A stretch of DNA of 64,000 nt from Erinaceus europaeus (GCF_950295315.1 NC_080179.1:71236615-71300614); one strand, 5' to 3'. Shown: positions 1-10,660, counted from the first letter of the stretch. Numbers and translations: made by a program. The notes: generated from the letters alone by a model not told the origin.

Positions 1-133
1 GAGCCGTCTCATGACAGGACCTTTTATGTCAACCAGATAGCAGTGTTTCTAAGGCGCCTTTCTCCCCTCCAGCTGACCCATAGGCTTTTATAGATCCTGA
101 ACCCCAGATGCAGAGGAATGTAGCTCTCTGAAA

Positions 134-444
134 CACGACTGCCATTTTCTTTACTTTTTTTTTTTTTAATATTCATCTATTTATTCCTTTTGGTTGCCCT
201 TGTTGTTTATCATTGTTGCTGTTACTGATGTCGTCGTTGGATAGGACAGAGCGAAATGGAGAGAGGAGGGGAAGACAGGGGGAGAGAAAGAGAGACACCT
301 GTAGACCTGCTTCACTGCCTGTGAAGAGACTCCCCTGCAGGTGGGGAGCCGGGGGCTCGAACCGGGATCCTTACGCCGGTGCTTTGCGCCATGTGTGCTC
401 CACCCGCTGTGCTACCGCCCAACTCCCACGACTGCCATTTTCTT
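134..444 (-). mobile_element. SA SINE with 18-bp TSD
   Basis: Complete minus-strand SA copy at 152-426: oligo-T and the AAC/AAT-type tail on the left, the tRNA-like head on the right, ending at the acceptor-like arm. It is bounded by an exact 18-bp duplication, cacgactgccattttctt, at 134-151 and 427-444, so L1-type insertion is well supported. Confidence 0.93.
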
Positions 445-589
445 AGGTTCGCTAGCACCTGATTAAATCTGCTTTTCTCACACCAACTCATGTCTCTGTT
501 AACTGGCTTCCTGAGTGGGGAACAATCTGAAACTTGAGTTTGGCAAGACCATCAGTTGTCACTAAGTTTTACATGTCTATTTTTTATTC

Positions 590-645
590 TTTTATTTTTA
601 TCTATCTATCTATCTATCTATCTATCATCTATCTATCTATCTATC

Positions 646-686
<41 letters not shown>
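590..686. repeat. (TCTA)n microsatellite
   Basis: Tetranucleotide array of TCTA/ATCT interrupted twice by ATC. It lies directly at the A-tail side of the following minus-strand SB copy and probably grew from that tail. Confidence 0.95.
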
Positions 687-795
687 CTAGAAAACTGATG
701 AGCTCTGGTCTATGGTGGTGCAGGGGATTGAATCTGGGACTTTGGAGCCTCAGGCGAGTCCCTTTAAATAATCATTATGCCATCCACCTCACCCT
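687..795 (-). mobile_element. SB SINE
   Basis: Minus-strand SB; the inverted B box appears as ggattgaatctgggac and the head as aataatcattatgcc. Its 3' tail is replaced by the TCTA array. Confidence 0.8.
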
Positions 796-899
796 TCATT
801 TATTTATTTATTTTCTTAGTATGGAATGAACCCAGGGTCTCATGTATGTGAGATATTATCGGTCTCCTCAGTCCAATTTTCTATTACTGTCACCATCAT

Positions 900-1088
900 C
901 ATCATTTAGAGAGGAGAGGTATAGTAGCCCACAAGGAGAGAGAAAAGACTACTACACAGCACCATTGCGCCATCCATGATGCTCCCCTAGTATTAGTCAC
1001 AGTGCTCCTATGTAGTGCCAGGGCTTGAACCCAAAGCCTCACATACAGGAGTGTGTATTTTCTACCTCCTGAACTATTTTCTGGCCCC
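900..1088 (-). mobile_element. SF-type SINE-like repeat
   Basis: Diverged minus-strand unit with GA-rich body, inverted B box (gggcttgaacccaaagcc) and terminal ctggcccc. It is old; exact ends are uncertain. Confidence 0.6.
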
Positions 1089-1193
1089 AGCCAGTGTTTC
1101 CTCTTAGATCATGACTTTGTAGTTTAAGATAATGGAAGTTTCTCTACCATGGTAGAGCAGTTGTAAGCTAGTGAGCTGAAATTCTCCTCTTCT

Positions 1194-1390
1194 GAGGAGA
1201 CAGCATAATGGTTATGCAAAAGATTTTCATACCTGAGACTCTGAGGTTCCAGGTTCAATCCCCAGAACCAACACAAGTCAGAGCTGAGCAGTTCCCTGGT
1301 CTTTCTTGCTCTGTATCTGTATTTCTCACTGTCTTTCACTTAAAAAATAAACAAGTAAACATAATTTTTAAAATAACAATAATAAAATAA
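1194..1390 (+). mobile_element. SB SINE
   Basis: Plus-strand SB with head gcataatggttatgcaaaag, B box ggttcaatcccc and a CT-rich extension before an A-rich tail. Confidence 0.85.
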
Positions 1391-1589
1391 CCAGGAGACA
1401 TTGCAACATAACAGAGAACAAGTAGATTTAGTAAGCAGTAGAACAAGTCCTGTAAGTCCATGAAAGTTAGCAGGCATAGACTTTAAAGCTTTTTGTTGTT
1501 GTTGTTGTTACGTAAGAAAGTAGAAGCCCATATTGAGAATTTTTAGAGATTTAGAACATAAATGACTTGCAAATGTTACCAAGAAAGGG

Positions 1590-1735
1590 GAAAACAACAT
1601 AATGGCCATGCAAAAGGACTTTCATGCCTGAGGTCCCAAAATCCCAGTTTCAATTCCTCCTCATACCATCACAAGCCAGAGTTGAGCAGTGCTTTAGAAA
1701 AAAAAAAAAAAAAAGTTAAAAAATAAAACCCAAAA
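1590..1735 (+). mobile_element. SB SINE, diverged
   Basis: Head cataatggccatgcaaaa, decayed B box (gtttcaattcc), end gagcagtgctttag and an oligo-A tract. Confidence 0.8.
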
Positions 1736-1782
1736 GATGAAAATCAAACAACTAGAATTAAAACAACTAGAATTAAAAACAC

Positions 1783-2528
1783 AGATTATGTGGGATTGTG
1801 TGAGAGCTTGGTAGAGTTTAGGGGAGCTCTCCCATCCTTGGATGAAGATCTGGAAAGACACCCCTCTTGTTAGCCAAGAGGGAAAAGTCTCCCAGACTCA
1901 GTTTCTCCTTGTTAGTCTCTCAAGCTCACAGAAAGCCTACAGTCCACACTTAATTTCTCCCTGCTAACAGGCCAAATGGCTGCTTGCTATAAGGTTCACT
2001 CAAAGTTTATGAAGTCACTCAAAGTTCACACATCCACTTCACCTTTTGATCATAAAGGAGAACACACTCTATCAGACACCCCTAACACCAGACAGAGAAA
2101 CCCCCAAAATCTTATTTCCTTGTGCCCTTTGATATCTATGATTCACATCAAGTTTTGTTTTTCTTTACCTCACCTTACTGGTTTAACCCCTATGCTTCTC
2201 TCAAATGCCTTTGTATAATTAACCTGGCCTGCATCATGGAGAATAACTGTCTTGACCTTTATGTATCTCATCAATTCTTGTCATACCAGCCCCCTACCAT
2301 AGGGGCAAGCTGACCTTAAAGAAACCTGTAATTTCTGACATATTTGAAAAATGTTCTTTGTTTAAATCTCTGTATAACCCAAAGCCACCCCCAAGTAAAA
2401 CGAGTGTTTGTACCAGAATGCTCCCTGAGTCTTCTTTTTTGTATCACACGGTCCCTGAGAACCGGTGAGAGAGGATTGGTGACTTACCTCCTGGCTGGAG
2501 CCACTCCACTGGAGTGCCAGCAAGATTA
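1783..2528 (+). mobile_element. Solo LTR, class II-like
   Basis: A 734-bp segment (1789-2522) starting TGTGGGATT and ending CCAGCA, bounded by an exact 6-bp duplication AGATTA at 1783-1788 and 2523-2528. TG...CA ends plus a 6-bp TSD fit class II (ERVK-like) integration. A TATA-like ctgtataaccc lies near 2370. I saw no internal retroviral sequence, so this is a solo LTR. Strand was chosen from the TATA-like site and is less certain than the boundaries. Confidence 0.65.
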
Positions 2529-2771
2529 GATACATCAGTGTAAAAGAAGGTACTGAAATGAACACATATAATCAAAAGGTACAACAATTACTCTAAATGT
2601 TAACCAACAGGAAACTTTTCAAAAGTACCAGTGGAAGCATGGAAAGAATGGAATGGTATCTTCAAGACACAGAGAGACAACATTAAACAAACTAGAATTG
2701 CAAATGCAGGGGGCAGGAGATAGCTCCCTTTAAGCTCACATTACCATGGAGTCGCTAATTGGAAATCAATC

Positions 2772-2983
2772 GGGACTGGGTAGTGGTATACCTGGTTGAG
2801 CGCACATGTTACCATGAGCAAGGACCCAGGTTCAAGATCCTCATCCCCACCTGCAGAGGGTAAGCTTTGCAAGTGGTGAAGTAGTGCTGCAAGTGTCTCT
2901 GTCTCTCTCTATCAATCCCTATCCTCTTGATTTCTGGCTGTCTGTAGCCAACAAATAAATAAATATAATAAATTTTAAAAAAT
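2772..2983 (+). mobile_element. SC SINE
   Basis: Head cctggttgagcgcacatgtt, B box-like ggttcaagatcc, body ending atttctggctgtctg, AAAT tail. Confidence 0.85.
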
Positions 2984-3380
2984 CAGAATGCTACTCAGCT
3001 ATTAAAAATGTTGATTTCACCGTTTTCAGCCCATCTTGGATGAAGAAATCATGTTAAGTGAAATAAGTCAGAAACGGAAGGAGGAATATGGGATGATCTC
3101 ACTCCCAGGCAGAAGTTGAAAAACAAGGTCAGAAGAGAAAACACTCAGCAGAACCTGGACTGGAGCTGGTGTATTGCTTCAAAGTCAAAGACTCTGGGGT
3201 GTGTGTGTGGGGGAGAATACAGATCCAAAAAGGATGACAGAGGACCTAGTGGGGGTTGTATTATGTGAAAAACTGAAAAATGTTATGCATGTACAAACTA
3301 TTGTATTTACTGTCAAATGTAAAACATTAATCCCCCAATAAAGGGAAAAGAAGAAAAAATAAAAACAAACAAACAAACAA
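2984..3380 (+). mobile_element. LINE-1 3' end, 5'-truncated
   Basis: Matches the end of ORF2 and the 3' UTR of the L1s elsewhere in this window: codons for ISQKRKEEYGMISLPGRS followed by a UTR ending in cccccaataaag and an A-rich tail. Only the last part of ORF2 is kept, a typical truncated insertion. Confidence 0.88.
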
Positions 3381-3427
3381 AAGAAATACCTGTGCAAACT
3401 GCAACTTGGAGAAAACTTTTGTTGGGC

Positions 3428-3608
3428 TTGGGATAATCGTTATGCAAAAAGCATAATCATTATGCAAAAAGACTTTCATGCCTGAGATTACAAGGCTCCA
3501 GGTTCAGTCCTCGGCACCACCATAAGCTACAACAGAGCAGTGCTCTGGCAAAAAAAAAAAAAAAAAAAAAAACAAAGAAAGAGAGAAAGAAGGAGGAAAA
3601 AAGAAAAA
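3428..3608 (+). mobile_element. SB SINE with duplicated head
   Basis: SB copy whose head segment (aatcgttatgcaaaaagc) is present twice in tandem; B box ggttcagtcctc; A-rich tail. Confidence 0.8.
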
Positions 3609-3616
3609 AAATCTTT

Positions 3617-3755
3617 TGTGGCCTGAGAACTGGTACAGTGGATACAATGTTGGACTTTCAAGTGTGAGGTCCTGAGTTTGATCCCCACCACATGTGCTTT
3701 CTGATAAATAAATAATATTTTGCTTCAAAATAAAATCAGTCAATCAATAAGCAAA
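3617..3755 (+). mobile_element. SD SINE
   Basis: Head tacagtggatacaatg, B box gtttgatcccc, AAAT tail followed by cagtcaatcaataagc. The 94 bp at 3659-3752 recur inverted at 4865-4958. Confidence 0.8.
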
Positions 3756-3784
3756 TCATCTGGTTATTCATTCACATGACCTGC

Positions 3785-3960
3785 CCCTCACTACCTTGGA
3801 GGAAGCTTCAGTGCTGTGGTATCTTTTTTTCTCTGTCACCCACTGTATCTCTACTTCGGTCTCTATCTAAAAATATCTATACCTGAAAAAGTGAATTCCT
3901 AGCAGAAAAACAAATGACTAAATATAAATGTAAGTAAGTGAATAAAAACATGGAGTTTTT
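3785..3960 (+). mobile_element. Degraded SINE-like segment
   Basis: Short cttcagtgctgtggtatc motif, CT-rich tract and AAAT-type tail resemble the 3' half of several SINEs here. The head is not recognisable. Confidence 0.4.
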
Positions 3961-4075
3961 TTTTTTTTTTTAATCCCAATTGGAGATATGGATAGGAAAG
4001 CAATGAGATTTAACTATCTGGGGAAATGTAACCGAGTACTTATTTAATAAACAGTAATGATAATTACTTTGGGTC

Positions 4076-5380
4076 TTAAAAATATGGGGCATTAATACAG
4101 GATAACAGTGGTAGAAACTGCCCCACTCTCTGAAGAGAGGCTGGGTCAAAAGTCTCTGCCACTCGAGGAAGACTGGTCCTGAAATGAGTGCAGCCTAGAA
4201 TGTTCCTAGCTGTGACCATGGAATGTGAGCTCAGACCTACAGGGATGCAGAGGTTACATTACACAGGCTCCTGTGCTAAGTAGAGATAGACATGACCCCT
4301 AGGTCAGATCGATGAGGTTTGCAGTTAGCGGTATTTATATACTTCCCCCATATTTGATAACTTCTCCCTGCCCTGATCCGACTTACTAGTTAGTTATATT
4401 TCCAACTCTGACGCCATCTTCCCAGATAATACTCTCAGCCCACCTGCATGTTAGCTGTGAGGCTTAGGCAAAAGTTACTAAAGTCACAGGCCCCTTGGAA
4501 TAGACCTAAAATATACTTCTAACATGAAGACCTCAAATTTCATCTGCTATACTCTTACCCTTAGGTTCCTGCTTACTTAACAATTTGTCCTATTTTATGT
4601 TTTAATGCTTTTCAGCCACCAAATTGAAGGTGCTACAATGACAGTAACCTGACTTCCCTTGGCAGACCTCATCACTGTGTCCCGAACCCCATCTCCCCAG
4701 AGCCCTACCTCACTAGGGAAAGATAGAGACAGGCTGGGAGTATAGATTGGTCTGCTAAATGCCTATGTTCAATGGGGAAGCAATTACAGAAGCCAGGCCT
4801 TCCATCTTCTGCACCCCATAAGGATCCTGGGTCCATACTCCCAGAGGGATAAAGAATGGGGAAGGCTTATTGATTGACTGATTTTTTTTTGAAGCAAAAT
4901 GTTATTTATTTATCAGAAAGCACATGTGGTAGGGATCAAACTCAGGACCTCACACTTGGAATTCCAATGGAAGGGATTGGGATGTGGAACTCTGGTGGTG
5001 GGATTGTGTGGAACTGTACCCCTCTTAGCTCACAGTCTTGTCAGTCACTATTAAATCACTAATAAAAAATAGGGGGCCGGGGGTCGGGCAGTAGCGCAGC
5101 AGGTTAAGCGCATGTGGCGCAAAGCACAAGGACCAGCATAAGGATCCCGGTTTGAGCCCCCAGCTCCCCACCTGCAGGGAAGTCGCTTCATAGGCGGTGA
5201 AGCAGGTCTGCAGGTGTCTGTCTTTCTCTCTCCCCCTCTGTCTTCCCTTCCTCTCTCCATTTCTCTGTGTCCTGTCTAATAATGATGACATCAATAACAA
5301 CAATAATAATACAACAATAAAAAAACAAGGGCAACAAAAGGGAAAATAAATACATTAAAAAAAATTTAAAAATATGGGGC
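4076..5380 (+). mobile_element. Family R retroposon plus SA, shared 15-bp TSD
   Basis: Family R occupies 4091-5073, the longest copy here, and ends in aataaaaaatag. An SA copy follows at once. The pair is bounded by an exact 15-bp duplication, ttaaaaatatggggc, at 4076-4090 and 5366-5380. Its 5' half is the reverse complement of the segment at 38480-38900, and its 3' half matches 23034-23299. It has no coding frame. A 94-bp piece inside it (4865-4958) is an inverted copy of nearby SD sequence. Confidence 0.75.
5077..5362 (+). mobile_element. SA SINE in family R tail
   Basis: Nearly complete SA: head gggtcgggcagtagcgcagc, B box ggtttgagcccc, AAC/AAT tail ending in AAATA. It sits in or directly after the family R A-tail. 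Confidence 0.9.
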
Positions 5381-6210
5381 CATGCACAACAACAGCATAT
5401 TTATTCGGGGAGATAAAATTTTGTTAATGTATTGGAAGATTCTAGCATTTTCTGGAAAAAGAAAAAAACTCATAAATGGATGTGATAATTATGGTGACTA
5501 CTGAGAGATGAATAAAATTGTAGATGATTTTCTAGCTAATTATGGGTCAAGAACAGGGCAATGGAGTACGTCTAATAAGATCAGAAATTTGACCAAGGAA
5601 GAGAAATGTTAATGAGATATTTATTTTAGGATGCATGTCCATTTTAGCCAGGCATTTGGTATTTATTTAGGATTCTTTCATGTATGGAGATTTTTTGCCT
5701 CTTCATTACAAAATTTCTAAAAAGTCAGTTTCTCAAATGATCTGTTTAAAATTTTTAAATTTTATGTATTCTATTCTTAGCCAAAAGTAAAATAGAATTA
5801 AACATGTACAAAATAAACTGAATGTCAGGCAACTAGTTATACAGCCAGCTCATTTACGCTGAATTAGTAATTTGCTGAAATAGTCTGCAATTTATGTTAA
5901 TTAAGGAAAGATTGGTTTATGTTATACATTTACATAATGACAGAAATGTCTCATTCTCTTTTCTGTAAATGTTATTATTATCTTAAGTTTCAGTTCTTTT
6001 CTGCTATTAGCCTCTTAGAGTAAGTCCATATAAGGGTGTTATTTTCATTATAGCTTTGCTGGTACTGTGTAATTGAGAGACGAGTCAACATAAAAATTCA
6101 ATAAGCATTGAAAAGACATTGGATTCTCTTGACTTCAACAGGCTGTGTGGTACTCTCTGAAAAATCCTATGACAACCACTATGTTTTAAAATATCCATAG
6201 ACTCTGTGGT
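5381..6210. other. AT-rich single-copy spacer
   Basis: I see no open frame, tRNA-like head or A-tail repeat here. It looks like unique AT-rich DNA. Confidence 0.5.
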
Positions 6211-6266
6211 ACACACACACACAGGCACACGCACACACGCACACACACACACGGGGGGGGGGGGGG
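6211..6266. repeat. (CA)n followed by poly-G
   Basis: Interrupted CA/CACG dinucleotide tract running directly into about 14 consecutive G. Confidence 0.95.
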
Positions 6267-6405
6267 TTCAGGTCCTGGAGCATGGTGGTAGGGAGTGACC
6301 TAAGTAAAGGGTTAGAGTGTTATGCAGAAAACTGAGAAATGTTACACATGTACCAACTACTGTATTTACTGTAAGCTATTAATCCCCTTGATAAAAAATT
6401 GAAAA
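6267..6405 (+). mobile_element. LINE-1 3' UTR remnant
   Basis: Resembles the L1 3' UTR at 3200-3340 (ggtcctggagcatgg, actgagaaatgttacacatg, attaatccccttgataaa) but is more diverged, so it is an older copy. Confidence 0.7.
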
Positions 6406-6418
6406 ATAGTATCCAAGA

Positions 6419-6565
6419 GGGTGGGGGAGATAGCATCATGGTTATGCTAAGAGACTCTCGTGCCTTAGGTTTCAAAGTACCAGGTTCAATTCCCTGCATC
6501 ACCATAAGCCAGAGCTGTGCAGTGACAGTAATTAGTTAATTATAATTAATTAATTAATTGATTTA
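6419..6565 (+). mobile_element. SB SINE
   Basis: Head gagatagcatcatggttatg, B box ggttcaattccc, TAAT-rich tail. Confidence 0.85.
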
Positions 6566-6690
6566 AAAATGTGTGAGAGAAGAGAAAGGAAACCACAGCA
6601 CCAAAGTTTCCTTCATTGAGGTAGGAACTGGTCTGGAACCTGGGTTCACAATGACAAATCATAATCAGAGGTGAGCTATTTTGTCAGCCC
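6566..6690 (-). mobile_element. SE-type SINE-like repeat
   Basis: GA-rich body, aagtttccttcattgagg module, inverted B box ggaacctgggtt and end tttgtcagccc. Confidence 0.6.
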
Positions 6691-6700
6691 ATATATATTC

Positions 6701-6986
6701 TTTTTTTAATATTAATTTTATTTATTTTCCCTTATTTTTGTTGACCTTGTTGTAGTTATTATTGTTGTTGTTATTGATGTCGTCGTTGTTGAATAGGACA
6801 TAGAGAAAATGGAGAGAGGAGGGGGAGACGGGGTGTGGGAAGAAAGACAGACACCTGCAGACCCGTTTCACCGCCTGTGAAGTGACTCCCCTGCAGATGG
6901 GGAGCCGGGGCTCGAACCAGGATCCTCCCGCGGGTCCTTGTGCTTTGCACCACCTGCGCTTAACCCGCTGCGCTACCTCCCAACTC
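6701..6986 (-). mobile_element. SA SINE
   Basis: Complete minus-strand SA with intact head and gctcgaaccaggatcc B-box region. An imperfect TSD around catatatattctt / cataaatattctt flanks it. Confidence 0.9.
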
Positions 6987-7071
6987 CCCATAAATATTCT
7001 TAATGTGGTGCCATGGCCTTCCTCAGGCATGTAAGATACGCTGCCCTGGAGCCATTTTTCCTTTTTGTATT

Positions 7072-7302
7072 TTAGAAAGAAATAAAGAAATAAATAAAGA
7101 AATAAAGAAAGAAATCACCCTGGAGGTGATGCAAGAGACAGGAGAGAGGAGAGGCACTGCAGTTCTGCTCCACTATCCTTAGCACTCCCCAGGGTCACCT
7201 TAAAGTAAATACCTTTGGTATCTCCATAAAGTGCCAGGGCTTAAATTTGGGGTGTCACATGTAGAAGGCATGTGTTCTACCAGTGAGCTATTTCCCAGTC
7301 CT
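7072..7302 (-). mobile_element. SF-type SINE-like repeat
   Basis: AAATAAAG-rich tail on the left, GA-rich middle, inverted B box region gggcttaaatttggggtg and end tttcccagtcc. Confidence 0.55.
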
Positions 7303-7555
7303 GATTTATAAACTTTTGTATAATTATGCTTTTATGTTTCCTTAAAAATCTAAGTAGTAAATCAAATCAATAAATGAATAAAATATATTCTTCTCCCCTA
7401 TATAACAGAAATTCAACAGCAACTTCATTATATGTTGTCGTGACACGGAGGAGATTTCCCAGCACATTTTCCCAGCAATATGTAAATTTTCCTTTCTTTC
7501 TCCCCTTCCTTCCTTCCAACATCCTTCCTTCTTTCTTTCAGTCTCTCTCTCTTCC

Positions 7556-7733
7556 TTTGTTGTCATTGTTTGGGCTTCACTCCTCAGGGGTGACTTTTTC
7601 TGAGAGAGAGGGGGGGGGCAAAGAGAGGAAGTGAGAGACAAGTGCAGCATAGCCCCTCAACTTCCAATGAGGTGGGAGCTAGACTTGAACCCGGGTCACA
7701 TGTATGGTCTAGCAGGAGCTATTTTGCCAGCCC
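7556..7733 (-). mobile_element. SE-type SINE-like repeat
   Basis: Inverted head tttgccagccc on the right, B box gacttgaacccgggtc, GA-rich body on the left. Confidence 0.6.
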
Positions 7734-7839
7734 TGCGTTTGTGTGTTTTGCCATCAGTGAGGTTCAGTGCCTGTGTGGTGTCACAGCTCCAGGCAGCCAT
7801 GTTCATCTGTTTGCTTGTCTTTACTCTTTTTGCTACTGG

Positions 7840-7995
7840 GTGAGCGGCAGAAAGAAGGGGCGACATATGCAGCATTGATGCACTGCTGTGAAGCTCCCCC
7901 ACCCCCACAGGTGGATACCAGGAGCTCAAACCCGGGTCCTCATGCATATTAACATGTGCACTCTACCTGGTGAGCAAAGCCTGACCCTGGTAGTC
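7840..7995 (-). mobile_element. SC-like SINE
   Basis: Inverted B box gctcaaacccgggtcc, then gtgcactctacctggtgagc. The 3' body is degraded. Confidence 0.6.
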
Positions 7996-8113
7996 TTTTT
8001 TCCTACCAGAGCACTACTCTGGTTTATGGCGGTGTGGGGACTTGAATCAGGCACTTTAGAGCCTCAGGCAATGAGAGTCTCTTTACATAACCATTATGCT
8101 ATCTCCCCTCCCC
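7996..8113 (-). mobile_element. SB SINE
   Basis: Inverted SB from accagagcactactctgg to cataaccattatgctatctc. Confidence 0.85.
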
Positions 8114-8262
8114 CAACCCCCTGGTATTGTTCTTAATGTCTATCTCATCTACGAATTTTGTGAGCACAGTTTATGATCCTAGTCACTAGCGAGGATGATC
8201 TGGGGAAGAAGGTACTAGTGGTTGTGTGTACATGGACACTCACCAAATAAAACATTGTCAAC

Positions 8263-8510
8263 TGTTGTTTTCGACGGGTTATGTTGTTTTCACCGGGCTG
8301 GCTTCATGGGCGGGTAACAGACAACCAGGGACTCATGGTTGAGCTGTAGGCAGTATCTCTTTATTCATGCAGGACGCAGCACAATCTAAGCAGAGCTAAG
8401 CTAAATTCAAGTACCCTAAAACTCACAATGCTGTCTTTATATATACTTGCCAAGTAGGGTGGAAACAGGATGTGACATAGAGAGGGTGGAGAGAAAAGTG
8501 ACTGGTTCTT
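8263..8510 (-). mobile_element. LTR remnant with TATA box and poly(A) signal
   Basis: Read on the minus strand it carries a TATA box (tatatataaag), AATAAA and an end resembling the R-U5 of the 14277 LTR (gttacccgcccatgaagcc, then aaaacaaca). The aaaacaaca end is duplicated 20 bp apart. I could not define its 5' terminus or a TSD. It directly abuts the 3' end of the reverse-transcriptase fragment at 8511-8797. Confidence 0.6.
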
Positions 8511-8797
8511 CTTCTAGCATTTGCCCTTCTTCCGTAGCCAGTCAACAGCATCAGGTTGAGCCTGATGTAAAGTTTCGAGACCTCCTTTGAATCTGGAGAG
8601 GTGGCAGTCGTTGACTATGTGGGTCATAGTCTGTCTGCAGCCACAGGGGCAGTTCGGGTCTTCTCTGGCTCCCCAGCGATGGAACATAGCGGTGCACCCG
8701 CCATGGCCTTTTGGATAACGATTGAGGAGGGCCCAATCCTAACGTGCTAGGTCAAAGCCGGGTTGACGCTCGCAGGGGTCTGTGATGAGGTGTTTAC
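8511..8797 (-). pseudogene. Non-LTR reverse-transcriptase C-terminal fragment, copy 1
   Basis: Reading the minus strand, this is one of three copies of a segment coding the C-terminal tail of a non-LTR retrotransposon polyprotein, with a C-x-C-x7-H-x4-C zinc-knuckle-like motif (CPCG...H...C) and the ending DWLRKKGK. Copy 1 has an in-frame TAG where the others have Tyr codon TAT, after LAR, so it is broken. The 3' end is ctagaagaagaa, shared with the other copies. It starts near aacacctcatcacag, the same place as copy 2. It contains no RT core or endonuclease. Family clade not determined. Confidence 0.75.
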
Positions 8798-8937
8798 TTT
8801 AATTTAAAAAGATTAATCTACTTACTACTGAGAAAGAAAAAGAATCAGAACATCAATGAGGCTCATGTGATGCCAGAGATTGAACTCAGGACCTCATGCT
8901 TAAATGTCAATACTTTATCTACAGTGCTATCTCCTAG
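8798..8937 (-). mobile_element. SD SINE
   Basis: Inverted SD with B box gattgaactcaggacc and head ctttatctacagtgctat. Confidence 0.75.
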
Positions 8938-8944
8938 GGCACTC

Positions 8945-9320
8945 GATTTTTAAGTTTGTTTGTTTTTAACCAGAGCACTGCACAGCTCTGGTTTATGGTG
9001 GTGCTGGTAATTGAAACTGGGGCCTCAGAGCCCCAGTCTTTCCATAAAAGCATAGAAGTATTGGACCCAGGTGGTGGCACAACTGGTTAAGTGCACATAT
9101 TATAGTGCACAAGGACCCAAGTTCAAGCCCTTGGTCCTGCCTGCAGGGGTAAAGCTTCACGAGTGGTGAAGTAGGGCTGCAGATGTCTTTCTGTCTCTTT
9201 TCCTCTCTATCTGACCTTTCCTCTCTAAATTTTCACTGTCTTTATCTAATAATATTATATATATGTATGTATATATCATAGATGTTTTTGCATAGCATTA
9301 TGCTAACTCCCTAACCCATC
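8945..9320 (-). mobile_element. SB SINE split by SC
   Basis: Inverted SB at 8945-9059 resumes at 9282-9320 (tttttgcatagcattatgc). A plus-strand SC lies between. Short flanking repeats catagaagt / catagatgt mark the insertion. Confidence 0.8.
9062..9281 (+). mobile_element. SC SINE nested in SB
   Basis: Head ggtggcacaactggttaagt, B box gttcaagccc, CT-rich body and a TATATA-rich tail; inserted in the inverted SB. Confidence 0.85.
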
Positions 9321-9699
9321 ACAATCCTTAATTTTGAAAACATGTAGTTTTTCAGCAAGAAAAGAGAAGCTGTTGGAAGGTCAGAATGATAAAGAAAGTC
9401 ACTGAAATAATACTATGAACGGCACAAATAAAGAAAAAAGAGACTTATCTACTGGGCCCAGGGAAAAGTCAGATTTGTAGCCTACAAGTGTATGTAGCAT
9501 GTACGAAAATGTCCTGCAAGTGGGGCTTTACTTTGATTAATGTTTCTGGTTAGAAAGTGCCATGGTAAGAAATATTGTATGTACCATTATAGGGTCAGAC
9601 TGGGAAAAGTACTGTAATAATAAGAATAGAGAGGAGTGTTTAAGGACAAAGAAAACAGAATCAATTGACACAGTGTAAAGAAAGGAAAAAAAAAAGGAA
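9321..9699. other. Single-copy spacer
   Basis: No repeat structure or open frame I can name, apart from a short A/G-rich tract near 9685. Confidence 0.45.
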
Positions 9700-9895
9700 G
9701 GATGGAAGATAGCATAAGGGTTATGCAAAAAGACTCACATGCCTGAGGCTTTGAGGTCCCAGATTCAATCTCCCTCACCTCCATAAACCAGAGTTTAGCA
9801 GTCCTCTGTTATCTTTCTTCCCATCTCCCTATGCCTCTCTGTATCTCTCTCATTAAAATAAAAAACAAATAAATTATGTTTTAAAAAGGAAAGTA
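9700..9895 (+). mobile_element. SB SINE
   Basis: Head gatagcataagggttatgc, B-box region agattcaatctc, CT extension and A-rich tail. Confidence 0.85.
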
Positions 9896-9907
9896 AGTAA
9901 GTATATT

Positions 9908-10038
9908 TAATTTTTATTTTTACACCAGAGCATTATTCAATTCTGGCTTATGGTAGTGTGGGGTATTGAACCTGGGACCTTGGGACCTCAGGCATAAGTG
10001 ACTGCTAGCATAACCATTATGCTATCTCTCCCACCCCA
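9908..10038 (-). mobile_element. SB SINE
   Basis: Inverted SB with B box gtattgaacctgggacc and head cataaccattatgctatctc. Confidence 0.88.
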
Positions 10039-10344
10039 AAAGTAAAGTCACAAGACACTGTGGACCATGATCAGGTCCCTCCATTTTACCAGCTCTAGTG
10101 TCTATTTGTGGAAAGGTCTGTCTGCTTGAGGCTTGCTAAGAAATCAGGACTCTTCAAAGTTAAGAGTGTTCACAAGATTCAGCTTCAAGCCAGAAACACT
10201 TTGGTCTGGAAGAAACCAAGGTGAAGGGCTCTCCTCTTGGGGTGACTACCCTAATTATCAGAGAACCATTATTACTCCCTACTCCTGGGCCTTCAGTAGG
10301 ATGACCCTCCTCATCTTCAAACTGAGAGTATTTACCAACAGCGG

Positions 10345-10369
10345 TTTTTTTTTTTTTTTTTTTTTTTTC
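10345..10369. repeat. Poly-T tract
   Basis: About 24 consecutive T after gcgg, in otherwise single-copy sequence. Confidence 0.9.
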
Positions 10370-10464
10370 TGGCTCTGTGTTTGTCTCCAAAGCCAAAGGC
10401 ATTTGGCGGGAATCCAGGGCTTAGTGTTACCATCCTGGGTACATTTCCTTCAGCACTGAACTTT

Positions 10465-10467
<3 letters not shown>

Positions 10468-10509
<42 letters not shown>

Positions 10510-10512
10510 ACT
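10468..10512. repeat. (CA)n with CG core
   Basis: CACACG/CGCG start passing into pure CA repeats. Confidence 0.95.
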
Positions 10513-10626
10513 ATAAAAACTTAAAAAAATGTTTTCTAGTATTCTTTTAATGATAGTCTGTTGCCACAAAACTATCAATATCTTATAGGTGAAGCCTCTT
10601 TATAAAAGTCTTTAAAAATAGAAGAT

Positions 10627-10660
10627 ATATATATATATATGTGTGTGTATATATATATAA
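10627..10660. repeat. (TA)n-(TG)n
   Basis: Alternating TA and TG dinucleotides at the tail side of the following inverted SB. Confidence 0.9.

Noticed and set aside
8257..8547. Possible 6-bp TSD GTCAAC for the LTR at 8263
   Set aside because: The second GTCAAC lies inside sequence conserved in all three reverse-transcriptase fragments, so the match is probably chance.
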